A stretch of DNA of 64,000 bases from Halisarca cf. caerulea (Eukaryota > Porifera > Demospongiae > Chondrillida > Halisarcidae). The stretch is taken from the NCBI GenBank assembly GCA_963170055.1, contig CAUJGJ010000441.1, positions 177,501 through 241,500 of the forward strand, given 5' to 3'. Shown piece after piece: positions 13,725-25,569 of the stretch. The position numbers and the translations under genes are program-made. How positions within the stretch are numbered: the first letter of the stretch is position 1; every line of letters begins with the position of its first letter. The notes under the pieces are model-generated. The model ran no database searches, was not told the origin of the DNA, and worked only from the letters and a program-made list of their open reading frames with translations.

Positions 13725-13840
13725 GTGAGCTTTGATTCGATCATGTATGCTTTACTAGATTGTGGACATGGCATGTCTTACGTAAATACAGTGTGCTCTA
13801 TGTTCATGTGCTTGTGAATTGTGTGGGGGAAAGAATACCA

Positions 13841-14595
13841 CTACAGGGTTTCATTTAGAAATATGGGCAAGGGGGGGGGGGCAAAACAATACTTACAAGA
13901 AAAGGGGGGGGGGGCAAAGGGAGTGCGCACTGTCGCACACTGTAAGGGGTCTGGGGACATACCCTCCCATAAAGTATTGCATATATACCCTCAGAGATGC
14001 ATTTTCAGACTCTTTTGTAGTTCTCAAATGACAAGATGAGATGCCCAGATTTCTGGTGCTGATCTGACACTAAGCACCTACGTATATGAGGGTTCTATCC
14101 GGGATTAGCTTTTGCCTGTGTAAGACATGCCAATAGTTTTATATGTACATGGTATCTTAATGTCTATAAAAAACACATGTGATGTACAGATGTGTGGTTA
14201 TGTATATAGTACAGTTGTAGGGGTATATGTATAGCTAGGGGGGTCTGGGGGTATGGTCCCCCAGGGAGAATTTGTGTTTTTAGCTTATATAAGGTGGTAT
14301 CTGAGGCCATTTCCGACCATTCAAGGTTGATTGTGGCACAGAATTACTCTTTGACCTTGAAGAGATTGTAGATATGTGGAACAGAAAAGGTAGAAGAATA
14401 GCTGTTTAGGTATTTAAAACACTACATTCTCCTTGTATATTCCTTATTTGTGTGGTGTTCAGTTCTTTATTCAATTTTACCTCTTTAACAAAAATAAGGC
14501 TAACCTAATTTCCAAGGGGGGGAGGGGGTGAGACTCTGGCAAGGGGGCAAATGTCCCCCTCCCCCCCTATAAATGAAAATGAAACCCCGCACTAG
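13841..14595. mobile_element. G-rich inverted-repeat element (~750 bp)
   Basis: The left end 'ggtttcatttagaaatatgg' plus poly-G is matched in inverted orientation at 14,555-14,595 ('...tgaaaatgaaacccc'). G runs at 13,870-13,879 and 13,904-13,912 and C/G runs near 14,515-14,570 lie just inside. Two frames in it have no recognised domain. Confidence 0.5.
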
Positions 14596-14760
14596 GTAGA
14601 TGATTATCGTCATGGGGTCAACCTGAAGTACAAGTAAAGGACAATAGGTTGTAAGTAGCTAGCCTGCTGTTTCATGATACTTCTCTAACCATAAGTACTG
14701 GATCAGATGTTTGTCCACAGTACTTTTAGGTGGTTGTACTCAGATATGTGGAATGACATA

Positions 14761-15317
14761 CCGTATAGCGGGAAACTTTCGCGGGAGAAAACCTTTGCGA
14801 ATTTAGCGAACAAGAGAGGATTCGCGAAATTTTTATTCGCGAAAAGTCGAAAAGGATTGAAGCGTCGTGGCGCATTATTCAGTACGTAGACGCTATCGAG
14901 GACGCTATGTAACCAGTTTTGTTCATGCTAAGCCTTTCATTTGAAGATGTACTTGGTCGTAGTCGTACAGCTTATGGCTGCTATGGATTTCTGCAAGTAC
15001 TTTCGGCCTTCTAAACTGACACTACCGTTTTTCTCTGCTTATACAGTATCTTCATCAGACTCTACGATTACAGCTGCAAACAAGGAGATAAGGCGAGTTC
15101 CCAGAGCTACTTATAGGAACGATACCCTCGCACGACAGTTTCCAGTGCGTAAGCATGTGTGTTATGGCCACGTACACAATGGCTGCCTTACCAATCCGCG
15201 GAAGTTTTCTTCCTGTTAGAATTTCTTTTGGACAATTCGCGAAAGTTTTCTTCGCGAAATTTGTCTTTTTAGACGATTCGCGAAAGTTTTCTCCCACAAA
15301 AGTTTCCCGCTATACGG
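14761..15317. mobile_element. 557-bp MITE with CCGTATAGCGGGAAAC termini and TA flanks
   Basis: Terminal inverted repeat of about 45 bp starting CCGTATAGCGGGAAACTTT, with TA at 14759-14760 and 15318-15319. Subterminal repeats of 'ttcgcgaaa' occur several times near both ends. TA flanks suggest mobilisation by a Tc1/mariner/pogo-type enzyme (inference). Frames inside have no recognised domain. Confidence 0.85.
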
Positions 15318-15506
15318 TATATGGTATAGAGATTTGACCTGGGATGTATTAGATTGACACTTAAATGGTGTCAACTGAAAAAGTACAGTTGTGTGACATG
15401 AAATATATTGAAATCCTGTTAGCCTTCATTATTCACTTGCTATACATGTGTCAATCAATCAATCCTGCTTTCATTGGGTGCATGTGGTGTTGTTCCTGTC
15501 ACATAA

Positions 15507-15985
15507 TCTTAAGATGTTTCAGTTTGCGAAAATCATTCCGGGCATAGTGCTACAATCAAGCAGTTTTTCGCAATTGGACCATTTATGCAAAATTTTGGCC
15601 GTTTGAAGGGTGAAAAAACAGGTTTTTCGGTTATAACTTTCTTACGGAAGATTATAACCTATAGCCCGGAGCGATTTTCAGATAGCTCACCACTTGTTCT
15701 GTCTTTTCGTGTTGTTTAATGGGAATTGAGAGGGATCTAAGGTCTAACCAAGGCGAAGTTTGTCTAAAAGTGCTATGTATTCCTAGCTGACTATCTTCCT
15801 TCAGACAATAGAAACAATCGCTAGTTAAGTACCAACATGCGCGGAATATATACAACTTTCGTCCAGTAAGAAGAACTGGGCGAAAATCTGGTCAACAAAG
15901 TAGAAACGATCGATAATTTGTGAAGCTATTTCAAGACGGCCATTTTGCATTTTATTCCCGGACGGTTATAAATATCCTGTGTAGA
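15507..15985. repeat. Dispersed repeat copy A (partner 36,125-36,613)
   Basis: About 480 bases from 'atcttaagatgttt' to 'cctgtgta' are clearly similar to 36,125-36,613 in the same orientation, with shared blocks such as 'tgctacaatcaagcag' and 'gtttgaagggtgaaaaaac'. Copy A abuts the truncated piggyBac gene. The right end 'gttataaatatcctgtgta' also occurs at 12,700. Confidence 0.8.
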
Positions 15986-16028
15986 GGAAGCACGCAGTAA
16001 TCTTAATATAGCTATCCAGCTCACACAG

Positions 16029-16730
16029 TCAAGCATTGACATCTATACTTGCGGGATATTTCTCATTCTTTTGAAGCCTGTTGAAGAAAGGCCTGACCTT
16101 GTGCAGCTTGTCGTACCCTGGCTCACCCCTTGCCTTAGCAGTGGTGTTGTCATTAAGGTGGATCGCAGACAGCAGTGCCTTGAATCGCAGGATGGGCATG
16201 CCACGTACTATCCCGGGAGCACCAAGGATAGGATCATTCTTCCAGTAATCCAAAAGTTGTGGCTGCACATTGAGGCCCATGGCATAAATCATGCCAACGA
16301 AGAGCATCATTTCACTGGCAGTTGTATCCTGCCATTTGTAGGAAGCAGGAGGTGGATTCTGCTGAGCATATCTGTTGGTCTCAGTTGCCAGGTACTCAAA
16401 GAAATCAGCTCCAACCATCAGCATGAAGAACTCTAATGGTGTTGCGCTACTGGGGAGATGTGGTAGAGCAAGACCAACAGGTTCTGAAAAGTCAACATTT
16501 GCCGGTGTGCTGCTGTCCATGTCCACTGAGTCATCATCAATGCTTTCTTCCTGTTGAAAATCACTAACTTCTTCAATGTGATCATCAATCTGTGCAATAT
16601 CTAGTGGCTCATACTGTTCATCAAAGCCATTCTCATCCTGGTAGTCTACATCGTCTTCACTATCATTCCAGTCAGACTCATGGTCCATCATAAGTCCTAA
16701 TGCACTCAAATCATCCATTCTTTGAGCCAT
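16029..16730 (-). pseudogene. piggyBac-type transposase, N-terminal 233 residues only
   Basis: Starts at ATG 16730-16728 with an acidic N-terminal region (residues 10-80, many D/E). The piggyBac DDE_Tnp_1_7 fold follows: 'ATPLEFFMLMVGADFFEYL', 'ETNRYAQQN', 'EMMLFVGMIYAMG', 'RFKALLSAIHLNDN' and 'DKLHKVRPFF'. The frame ends directly after 'SID', where intact relatives have the first catalytic Asp (S-x-D-E-x-M); the rest of the catalytic core is missing, so the enzyme is dead. The gene's upstream side ends at a TTAA at 17248-17251 with the terminus TTAACCCTTTTCGG, as expected for a piggyBac end. Confidence 0.85.
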
Positions 16731-17139
16731 CTGTGGACATTACTGTTTGTGTTATGCTTATTCTTGTGCATGTTATATGTGTAAATGCTAATAATGTAGC
16801 AGATTTTGGGGGTCAACCTTGTATTACTTAGCTAGCAATAATAAAACAGCTAGAAGTAATACAATGTCAAAAATCGCTGGCTAGTTGGTGACTACTTTTG
16901 TAAAGAAGCTTAAGTACGCACTGAAAGAACATCTACGGAAGACAAAACCCTTAGCACATATCTAACAACGCTTAGAGATTGCCTACATACAGTTTACGTC
17001 CAAATAACCTCATGTACACGTACCTTTTCAGAAAACTAGTGGCTAAATCGGTCACCATTAAGTAAAGCAAGGTAAGAGAATAACGAAAAGGCGAAACAGA
17101 AGGTTATTTCGCTCGATATCGCACCAAAACAAGCCACAA

Positions 17140-17251
17140 TAACGACTATCCACTAAAGTGGACGACGAACGTGAACGCGTATAAATTATCCATACGCGCA
17201 AACGCGAACATACGCATCCACTAAAGTGGACGATAAACCGAAAAGGGTTAA
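17140..17251 (-). repeat. piggyBac 5' terminal region with TTAA and paired subterminal repeats
   Basis: Read on the - strand from TTAA (17248-17251): TTAACCCTTTTCGG, then two copies of the palindromic motif TCGTCCACTTTAGTGG about 65 bases apart (plus-strand copies at about 17,151-17,166 and 17,218-17,233). This is the element end that belongs to the transposase fragment at 16029-16730. The opposite end is lost. Confidence 0.7.
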
Positions 17252-17586
17252 GTCGTCGAGGAGTGGGTTTTTGAGCTTCAGAGAAGCCAATTGCTCCTCA
17301 AAACACCTTAAAACCTTTACAGTGAGATGATGGCGGGTTATTCATGGAAATAATCCATCTCTGCCGTTGCTGCGGGCAAAAAGCAAAGAAAGACGGCGTG
17401 ATATCAGGTGAACGCCATACTTTGTCTATGGTAGGTTGCTACCAACTACGTCACTTTGTTGACATCACGGAAAAACATGATGCTCGAAAATGTGACGTCA
17501 CAGGGCTATTTTTGGGTCCATATTACAGTGGTTACAGTGTTGTATTTTTTCTAATATTATTATTATTATCATTGTACAATAATATA

Positions 17587-17764
17587 CAGTGAAACCTGTC
17601 TTAAAGACCACTTGCATAGAAGGACCACTTGCATAGAAAGACCACTCTGGACAGGCCCAGGAACCGCTAAATCACTACTGTTGCATCTCTACATAAGGAC
17701 CACCTGTCTATAGCGACCATGATTTGTTGCTCCCTTGAGTGGTCTTTATACACTGGTTTTACTG
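17587..17764. mobile_element. 178-bp CAGTGAAACCTGT MITE, copy A
   Basis: Inverted ends CAGTGAAACCTGTCT / ...GGTTTTACTG with TA on both sides (17585-17586 and 17765-17766). Same length as copy B at 20,035 but opposite in orientation. CAGT...ACTG ends plus TA are typical of Tc1/mariner-pogo MITEs. Confidence 0.9.
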
Positions 17765-17978
17765 TATATTATGCCATTCTCACTACAATTATTCCGACAT
17801 TCTAATAGCTCATATGATGTGTTTAGTAGTTATTTCCCTTTTTAAATTGTCAAACAGTTCAAATAGAAGAATTTCTTACCCATTGTATTAAGCAAAATTA
17901 GTCACATGTTATTGAGAAATTTTGAACATGGCAGCTGTGGAAAGGAACTATTTGCAACCATTAGCAGTGCACATTCAG

Positions 17979-18183
17979 CTTCACTGCAGCTGTGGAAGCA
18001 TCCTTGGGACAGTGTTTAAGTGTAGAAAGGGAAGTTTGGAACAATGATGATTGTTATGCAATAGCTTTCAAGACTGATACACAAACTGGAACTGACACCA
18101 ATCATGCACACTATAATACACTTACCACACAAGTTAACCAAAATACTGTGGTATTTTCCACATCATGTGCTAGTACGTTTTAA
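17979..18183 (+). pseudogene. Possible HIRAN-like fragment
   Basis: A short frame carries 'EASLGQCLSVEREVWN' and 'DDCYAIAFKTD', resembling the 'G..L.cerEp.N..D.yAiAv' block of HIRAN-like segments common in sponge and cnidarian multidomain proteins. Only about 30 residues match and no splice frame was established, so this may be chance or a dead fragment. Confidence 0.25.
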
Positions 18184-18780
18184 ATGTACCAATCAATAAT
18201 GTGCTCAAAAATATTTTAACTTCTATGTATGGCTGACCAGCCATATTAATACTTACTATTTTTTATCATAATAAGGATAGTTAGAGCAAGTACGGTACTT
18301 TCATTTACCTGCTATGCATAATATTGTATACCTTACTGTAATTCAATCCAGATGACTTGGAGGCTTCTCACAGCTGTGGTCAACTAAAGTAACAATGCTC
18401 AAGGAGAATATATACTGCAAAGTAATGTACTGCCAATCTCATACCTAAGAACATATACGTCATTATTATGCAAGTACCACAACACATTCAGTAGTTAAAT
18501 AAAAAAAGTAAAAAATACATACTTAATATTCTCAGCACCTTTTCTGCTCACCTACCTCAAGTTGTGATTTCTGATCATTGACTTCTCTCAAACAGCACAC
18601 ACATTGCTTAAATAGGGAACATAATATTGTAACGACAGCATCACTAAATCATCATAATAATATAGCACTCATCATATTTAAAAGTACTATTGTATTATCT
18701 TCATATTTATATTCTAGCTCATGCTAGTATTAATATCTGTATAATCAGCAATTACACATTTTAAGTTTAATGGACTAATA
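18184..18780. other. Intergenic, nothing recognised
   Basis: AT-rich; no coding, RNA or repeat signal seen. Confidence 0.4.
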
Positions 18781-19018
18781 TTTGACATGTTTCTTCAATT
18801 GTCAAAACAATATGTTATCCTTTTTTTTTACTATTTTGTGCTTCTTTACTTATTCTTGAACATTCAGTGACTATATTCAATGAATGTCAGGTATTATTCA
18901 TATTTGACATGTTTCTTCAATTGTCAAAACAATATGTTATCCTTTTTTTACTATTTTGTGCTTCTTTACTTATTCTTGAACATTCAGTGACTATATTCAA
19001 TGAATGTCATGTATTATT
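18781..19018. repeat. Tandem duplication of a ~119-bp unit
   Basis: The unit from 'tttgacatgtttcttcaattg' to 'gaatgtcaggtattattca' is repeated immediately downstream, with only a few differences (poly-T length; cag to cat). Recent local duplication, non-coding. Confidence 0.9.
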
Positions 19019-19989
19019 CAGAATAATTATTATTTACCATACATTTGAAAAATTTCTCGGCTACATACTTGTATTGTGTACTTATTGTACATTAATTGTT
19101 AGGATCCGCATAATTATTTACCAGAAGCCTTTGATAAAACATAGCCGTGGACAGGATCTTACCACAGTGACTCTAGGCCATAATTAGATATAGGCTTGCT
19201 TCTGTGCAAGCATTGGTCATATAAAGTGATAATATAGTTTCATTCTTCCTTGGATTTGCTATTTTAAGTTGTCATAAGGAAGGTATAATTATAGATACAG
19301 ATGTGTCTTTATTGATAGTCTATGGGTTTCTGTGATGGAATAGAACAAATTGACGAGAAATTTAAAGTGTAACCTACCTGCTAGCTATAGATTTGCTAGC
19401 TGTATCATGATCACTAGATCTCAGCAGATCAACATACTAACATCATCATATAATACGGAAACTGATTGGAGATTTTACCCACTATAGGACCGGTGAAAGA
19501 CTTTTAATCTAAGATTTTGCACAATTTGTTGCAATAGCTAGGCCACAATTTGTCAGTCCACAAAAATCTATGACCCTATAATAAAATGCTTTTATGTGGA
19601 AATTGATATATACTTCAAAAATTTTGTGATGCACAGTATATACCAATATTTTCCCATAGCCCAACTCTTCACAAACAAACACCTATTTAGCTTCTTGTAG
19701 TTGTAAAAGTTTACATTTCACACTGACCTTATGAACTACTAACTGACAATAAATGAATTGAAATGTTGTAGTTGCGTATTATATACTATGTCATGATCAT
19801 AATAGAATTAAGAGTGTGCATCTTTAAGTAGCACACCTGTTATATACGACTATAATAATAAATTTCCATCAATATTCCTGCCAGAGAATAGTTTTGTTTC
19901 ACCATAAGCATAGAGTATCTATGGTAACCGTTACATACTGTGTATAGATTATATTATGCATAATATTATCATTATATTATACTATTTTG

Positions 19990-20023
19990 AGTCAGTGTTA
20001 ACAATTTAGTGTTAACACTGACT
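19990..20023. repeat. Perfect 14-bp hairpin
   Basis: Arms agtcagtgttaaca and tgttaacactgact are exact complements around a 6-base loop, 11 bases upstream of MITE copy B. It could be a cruciform, a transcription-factor double site or a remnant MITE end. No gene nearby. Confidence 0.85.
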
Positions 20024-20034
20024 GTTTTTATGTA

Positions 20035-20212
20035 CAGTAAAACCTGTGTATAAAGACCACTCAAGGGAGCAACAAATCATGGTTGCTATAGACAGGTGGT
20101 CCTTATGTAGAGATGCAACAGTAGTGATTTAGTGGTTCCTGGGCCTGTCCAGTGTGGTCTTCATAGACAGGTGGTCCTTCTATGCAAGAGGTCTTTAAGA
20201 CAGGTTTCACTG
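20035..20212. mobile_element. 178-bp CAGT...ACTG MITE, copy B (inverted relative to A)
   Basis: Same family and same length as 17587-17764, in reverse orientation, with TA at 20033-20034 and 20213-20214. Internal blocks ('ggagcaacaaatcatggt', 'gatgcaacagtagtgattt') match copy A's complement with few differences. Confidence 0.9.
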
Positions 20213-20938
20213 TAGTTTGTTGCCTGGAATAATCATGCATTGTATCATCATTTACTCCATAAACTTACAGTATGTATTTTGTGTATGTGCATTGCATGCA
20301 AGCAAACACTTTTACCTTTGTTTATCATGCACCCATGGAAATTGACAATCCTATCCAGTGTACACACACAAGTACAGCCTGCACAGTGCAAGCTGGTGAT
20401 GCATGATTTATGTGAATATATCGCATTACTGAAGTTTCATGCATGGCATCAAGTTGGTCTCAGATATTAGGAAATGCTGAAGTATATGCATTGGAAAATG
20501 TGACGTTCAGTTTTCGATCCTCAACTTCATTCTATAATTATGATGAAGTCATACAAACTCTGTACTTGTAATTCTAAGAGGGATACATACTATTTATCCT
20601 ATCATTAATCCACCCGCAATTATTCAAAATGAATTGTTCACGATAGACTAATGAGAATTCACTGCTACATATGGATTTTTTGTGGATTGAGATTTTTTAA
20701 GGTGGGGGAGTAGGGGGCGGGGCAGGATGTGTGAAATCAAGTATCTCACAATTTTCAAATGCTTTGTCTCGACTGTTTGGACAATACTAAATGGAGGTCT
20801 TCGTATTCATTGCTATACCTAGCTATATACAAAATATAAAGTGTACAAAAGCAAATAAATTTAAATAATATCCAGCAATATAGCAGGACAGGAGGAATAT
20901 ATGTTCATGGAAGTGGGGTGAGTGGGCGCATCTTAACC

Positions 20939-20942
<4 letters not shown>

Positions 20943-21024
<82 letters not shown>

Positions 21025-21200
21025 AATGTGTGTTTGCAATGTGTGTGTGCAATGTGTGTGTGTGTACATGCGCGTGCTTGTGTGTGCGCGTGTGTGTGCA
21101 ATGTGTGTGGGCAATGTGTATATGTGTGTGTGTGTTTGTATGTGTGTGTCAGTGTGTTGTACATTTGTGTGTGTGTATGTGTGTGTGGGTATATGTCCTC
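20943..21200. repeat. (TG)n microsatellite with degenerate flank
   Basis: About 80 bases of pure TG (20943-21023) followed by interrupted TG with 'caatgtgtg' interruptions. Long Cys-Val and His-Thr frames here are artefacts. Confidence 0.95.
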
Positions 21201-21594
21201 ACTCTCATTGAGGATTCTCTCCCAAGACTCTTCATTCATGGTGAGCAGTCTTAGGAGAAGAAGCAGAAGGAGGAGAGGAGGCACAGACGGGAATGACATC
21301 AAATGATTGATGAGGTTGCCCTCAATCTTAATGTGACTACCCTGAGTGTGAGTTTGTGACCCTTAGTAAATCTGGCTAATCAAAAAATACCAGACAATAT
21401 AGTATTAGCAAACCCAGAGTCAGAGAACATTTAACTACCAGGGTCTTGCAACCATCAGTGTTTTTGCACATTGTCAGAGAGACCTAGTAGCTGACCCGCT
21501 TCAGTACAACTTGTTCTTTTCTGGCGTGTACCAATCCCTTGTCTCACAAGATTCTTCGGAGTGCAAACGGCATGGTTGGATGGATGGTGCCGTG

Positions 21595-21663
21595 TGTTGT
21601 GTGTGTATATATGTGTGTGTGTGTATGTGTGTATGTGTGTGTGTATGTGTGTATGTGTGTGTG

Positions 21664-21694
<31 letters not shown>

Positions 21695-21715
21695 TGTATG
21701 TGTGTGTGCCTATGT
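21595..21715. repeat. Interrupted (TG)n / (TATG)n microsatellite
   Basis: Simple repeat; no coding value. Confidence 0.9.
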
Positions 21716-21840
21716 GCATGCTGCAAGCATGTGTCTGCACTTGTGCACTAAGCACGTGCAAGTGGCTCCTTTACGTAAAATATTACAAGTTATGCATTGT
21801 TGCTGATATGAATAGCATTATGCTGCCATGAATATTATTA

Positions 21841-23040
21841 TGGATCTGATTTTTGTTCTCAAAGTGGGTCCGTTTTCATTTTGTGGGGGAACAATCTCCT
21901 TTTATGTCACACGATTGTCAAGTGTCAAAATGGCACGATGCACTTTTAGTAAAGCTAGATCTTTGAAGCCCCTGTGATGCACAGTCTATTGACTTTTGGT
22001 TTTTCTTTACTTTTTATTACTTGTAGTAATAAAGACTTGAAGTTTCCTTTATGGGGATGTCTATTGTTTGCCTCCTTGGAAAGTTGCACTGAAGCAAAAC
22101 GTGGGGTCTTGTGGTGTTAAATTATGTTTTTGCTAATTTTCTAAAACTCCACTTGGCATATGAATATCCCCAACAAGGACACTTTAGATAATAGTATGAC
22201 AATCCTTCTTCACTTGTAAGTTTCATACCTATGAATCCTACCGGCCTTTCTTTACAATTTTATAACTTGAAGGAGAACACTTGTTATTCTACACATATAA
22301 CAAAGTACAAAATACAGATGGTTTGGTGGAGATATATTGAACCTATACGAATAAATAAATAGATTACTGTGCGATTGTGTTATTCACTTTGAAGCCAAAC
22401 AAGTGCAATATGGACATTTCCCATATGCAAAAGATGAAACATTGTGGTGAGATGACATTTGGTATGGCAATTTACTGCATGTACCAAAATTGCGTTAATG
22501 CATTAGTGGACTCACCGTCATAATTTGAATGATGCAGACTCAGAGCATAAGAACAGGATATTTTTAACCCTCAAACTATTTTTATAAGGACTTGCCACTA
22601 TGTCTAGACTTTTCACTGTTTTCATAACATTCTTGGGCCGGGAATTAGTAAACAAAGCTTGTTGTGATAGCAGTTGAGTTTATTTTATTGGATACCTCCA
22701 GAATTTGAAATTGAAATGGCCTAAATCCCTGGGGAACCACAACAAGTTAATGCATATAATTATGTGACCCATTTCAGCTGCATGCAATTTGTAGTTGCAA
22801 CAGCAAATCCCAACCCTGAAATATGGCTTATTGGGATGTATATTAGCCAATGGTCCAGTGTTGCAGGTCTGTTGAAGTCACCAAATTTTGGAAGTTTAGT
22901 GGGTAGTCCCAAAATTGGGAACCATATTATGTTTATACCATTCACAACAGCTGTATTCCAATGACCTTTAAGAAATAATTAAAGGATTAAAAAATAACAT
23001 GTTTAAGGATGAAATGTGTTGTTTTTGTAGTTATTTTCTA
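21841..23040. other. Intergenic, no gene recognised
   Basis: A frame at 22764-22964 lacks motif support. Nothing else recognised. Confidence 0.35.
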
Positions 23041-23545
23041 GAACAGTGCATGATTCCGAGTTTCCTACTTGGATAATAAACTGAGGTAGTCTAGATCTTG
23101 ACAATAAGGTTCCCATTTGAGTATTCAGTTGCATTTACCACAACTCCTGTAGGTATATACAACTGGTAAATGTGGTTTCCCATAGAACATGGGATTCAGG
23201 AATGGATGAACTGTGTGGGGTGAACCATATTTACCTTCTTACCAATTCCGGCATCAATACTGAGTGCATTACATTATCAGTAACAACGAAGTGGTAATTC
23301 TATGTACAACTTATACTTAATTATGCGTACAATATAATTTTAATGATACTAGTAGTATACATGGTATTCTGTACCATTAAGTATAGCTGCACAGAATGAC
23401 CAATGGGTTTCCTATACTGCAATCAGTTGAGTTTACGACTATTCCTATTGGCATATACTGCATTTACCTGTGGTTTCCTATATACAGCATGGTGTTTAAG
23501 GAACAAAGTAGATATGTAAATGGAATCACTAGGGGCGGATCCAGA
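23040..23545 (-). repeat. Third, inverted, promoter-side-only copy of the nuclease-gene block
   Basis: Reverse complement matches about 59,990-60,450 (and in part 29,060-29,270): the 'ggatccgcccctagtgattccat' edge, 'cagttcatccattcctgaatcc', 'catttaccagttgtatatac' and 'tttattatccaagtaggaaac'. The matching stops before the TATA box and the signal-peptide exon, so there is no gene. Confidence 0.7.
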
Positions 23546-23662
23546 ATTAATTTAATTAATGAATACCTATATCCCGCATGTGCTGCAGGATGTAAGAATT
23601 TGGACAGTGTGCACTCAGCGCAAACTGAACTCTGTCTAGCCCTATACATGTCTAGCCTCATA

Positions 23663-24248
23663 CCGCAAATTCTCTAATTATTCGGCACTCTTATTATTCG
23701 GCAACCGCCTAAAAAGGGTCGAATTGCGTTTAATTTTTTCCGAAAAATGGGCTACTCTAATTTTTAGTTTATAACTCTAATTATTCGTCATCACGAGGCT
23801 TTGTTCTTTTATCCAGCTTCTTTATCTTGTGCCACTGTTTTATTTTTCCTTTGTTGTTTATTCTTGTATCATCTAGCTCTGATAAGTGCAGTGTACAGAT
23901 TGAGCAGAATTATCTAGTAGATTTCTAGAGCCGAAATGGACAGCCAAGTTTCGCCAACGCCCAAATCGCTCCATCTTCCCGATGACAATAGTCCTAGCAG
24001 ACCGTGGCCAGCAACAACTCCATCTCCTCCCGAAATGTCCTGGGATAGCGACTCAGATGGACAATTCAGCAACAGCGAGGAATCGGTTAAAAAGAATTCT
24101 GCCATTTTCCCCCTATTATTTTGGCGCTACTCTAATTATTCGTCGTGGTTTCCTAATATTTCGTCACACTTCCGATTGTGTCCATTTTAATTCTAATTGC
24201 CGAAATGGTCCTGGAATTTGCTCTGCCAAATAATTAGAGAATTTACGG
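23663..24248. mobile_element. 586-bp MITE or short transposon with CCGYAAATTCTCTAATTATT ends
   Basis: Inverted termini CCG(C/T)AAATTCTCTAATTATT(C/T)GGCA with TA at 23661-23662 and 24249-24250. Subterminal 'tctaattattcg' occurs several times. A frame at 23936-24190 ('SPTPKSLHLPDDNSPSRP...') has no recognised domain and may be the remnant of an N-terminal exon of the parent element. Confidence 0.85.
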
Positions 24249-24910
24249 TATATGTGTATCCCTATGATCATCTAGCCATATGCCTGTCTTCCCTTTAAAT
24301 TTGGGATTCGCAACTTACCCTTATTCCAAGTATTTTTGCAGAATCATTTTTTATACTGCCTTTATACACAATCCAATGTCAAAACATCCGTTAACCACTC
24401 GAAGATGGTTTTTATACACCTTTGTTCGTGCAGTTTTTCCTTTTATAGCAAAACGGTAGCCTTGGAAGCTGTTAACTTAAGAAAGGCTTCTACTACAGTT
24501 GAGAAGGAACACGGTCAAATCATGTAAGATAAAGAAACAAGAATCTAATAGATGAAGTCATCTATATAACTAAGATCATATTACCATCTAGAAACAAATG
24601 CTCAACAAAAAGAGTGCTAAAGTCGACAATCATCAAAGTGTTCTTGACCTTGTGTACGTACATGTACGTCTAGTCTCGTGTAGCCATTTCGCTGATCTGA
24701 CAATGGCTGATCTGGTGAAGGTAGAAGTGTAGGTGTTGCTTCGAAACCTACAAAAGGCACTCACAGGCGAAAAATGAGACCTCTTGACTCTTCGTCTGTA
24801 GATGAATGATGTCCTCATGCACTTGTTCTTCAAGCTGTAAACATGACATGAGCATTTTGGTAGCTTTCCTGGTGAAGTGACGATTTTAGAAGCGTCTAGA
24901 TGGGGAACTG

Positions 24911-25243
24911 TTATATAGAGGAAACTTGTTTCTTGCGTTTCTTAGAGTTGTCCGACAACATTATCTCCTTGGCCAGCTCCAGAGTATACTCCTTCAGTGT
25001 CATCTTGAAGTACTGAGGGGATTAATGTGTCAAGATGTGCGAGTTGAACACTGACATGTTAACGATAAAGTAGAAGACTACAGAAGCTGAGAAGGACATC
25101 GCAACTGAAATGCGAAAAGTTTGCACTGCATGCATTTCGGAGTCAAGCCCAAAGTCACCTAATGCGTTTTGGAGCATGAACCAGAGCCGAAAGTGTTTTG
25201 GAACACTACTAGTGGGTTTCGGAGAGAAAGCAATACCTGACAA
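24911..25243 (-). pseudogene. Probable piggyBac transposase C-terminal relic
   Basis: On the - strand, 'VFYFIVNMSVFNSHIL' (from about 25,090 down) is followed after a stop by 'MTLKEYTLELAKEIML' (25003 down) and a basic tail 'SKKRKKQ'. This order resembles the piggyBac C-terminal 'WWk.lF..LldlaivNAyIL... ltlkeF...Lae.Li' stretch. Frames are broken and no catalytic residues are present. The similarity is suggestive only; an unrelated host gene remnant is possible. Confidence 0.35.
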
Positions 25244-25449
25244 TGGTGGACAAGCAATAAAAGCGCCGAAACTGCACCAAAACGGTTTTCATAATACTTC
25301 CGGTGTCCGACGCTATGTCAGGAGAATGTCTAGAGTACATCTATAGTGTCTATATAGTATACATTAATGAATCTATTGAATGTTTAGAGTTAATGTTATA
25401 TATACTATCTATATAGTGATCAGTGGGAACAGACTATACTATCTATCTA

Positions 25450-25546
25450 CCTAGTTCTCGTCTGATCACTGAAGTTAAGCAAAGTCGGGCTGGGTTAGTA
25501 CTTGGATGGGTGACCGCCTGGGAATACCCAGTGCTGTAGGTCCTTT
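25450..25546 (+). rRNA. 5'-truncated 5S rRNA copy
   Basis: From 'ttctcgtctgatcactgaagttaagc' through 'gggttagtacttggatggg', 'tgaccgcctgggaatacc' and 'gtgctgtaggt' followed by a T run, this is the 3' three-quarters of a eukaryotic 5S rRNA, including the whole internal Pol III control region. The first ~28 nt are replaced by unrelated sequence, so it is a pseudogene or a 5S-derived promoter or SINE head, not a working ribosomal gene. It ends 24 bases before the ORF at 25570. Confidence 0.85.
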
Positions 25547-25569
25547 TGAGATTGACATACACTTAGAAA

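Noticed and set aside
14941..15219. 92-residue frame inside the CCGTATAGCGGG MITE
   Set aside because: No domain, and the element is a short TA-flanked MITE.
20823..21831. Cys-Val and His-Thr repeat open frames
   Set aside because: Artefacts of (TG)n and (TATG)n tracts.
25450..25546. Functional 5S rRNA gene
   Set aside because: The first ~28 nt needed for helix I are absent, so the molecule could not fold correctly.
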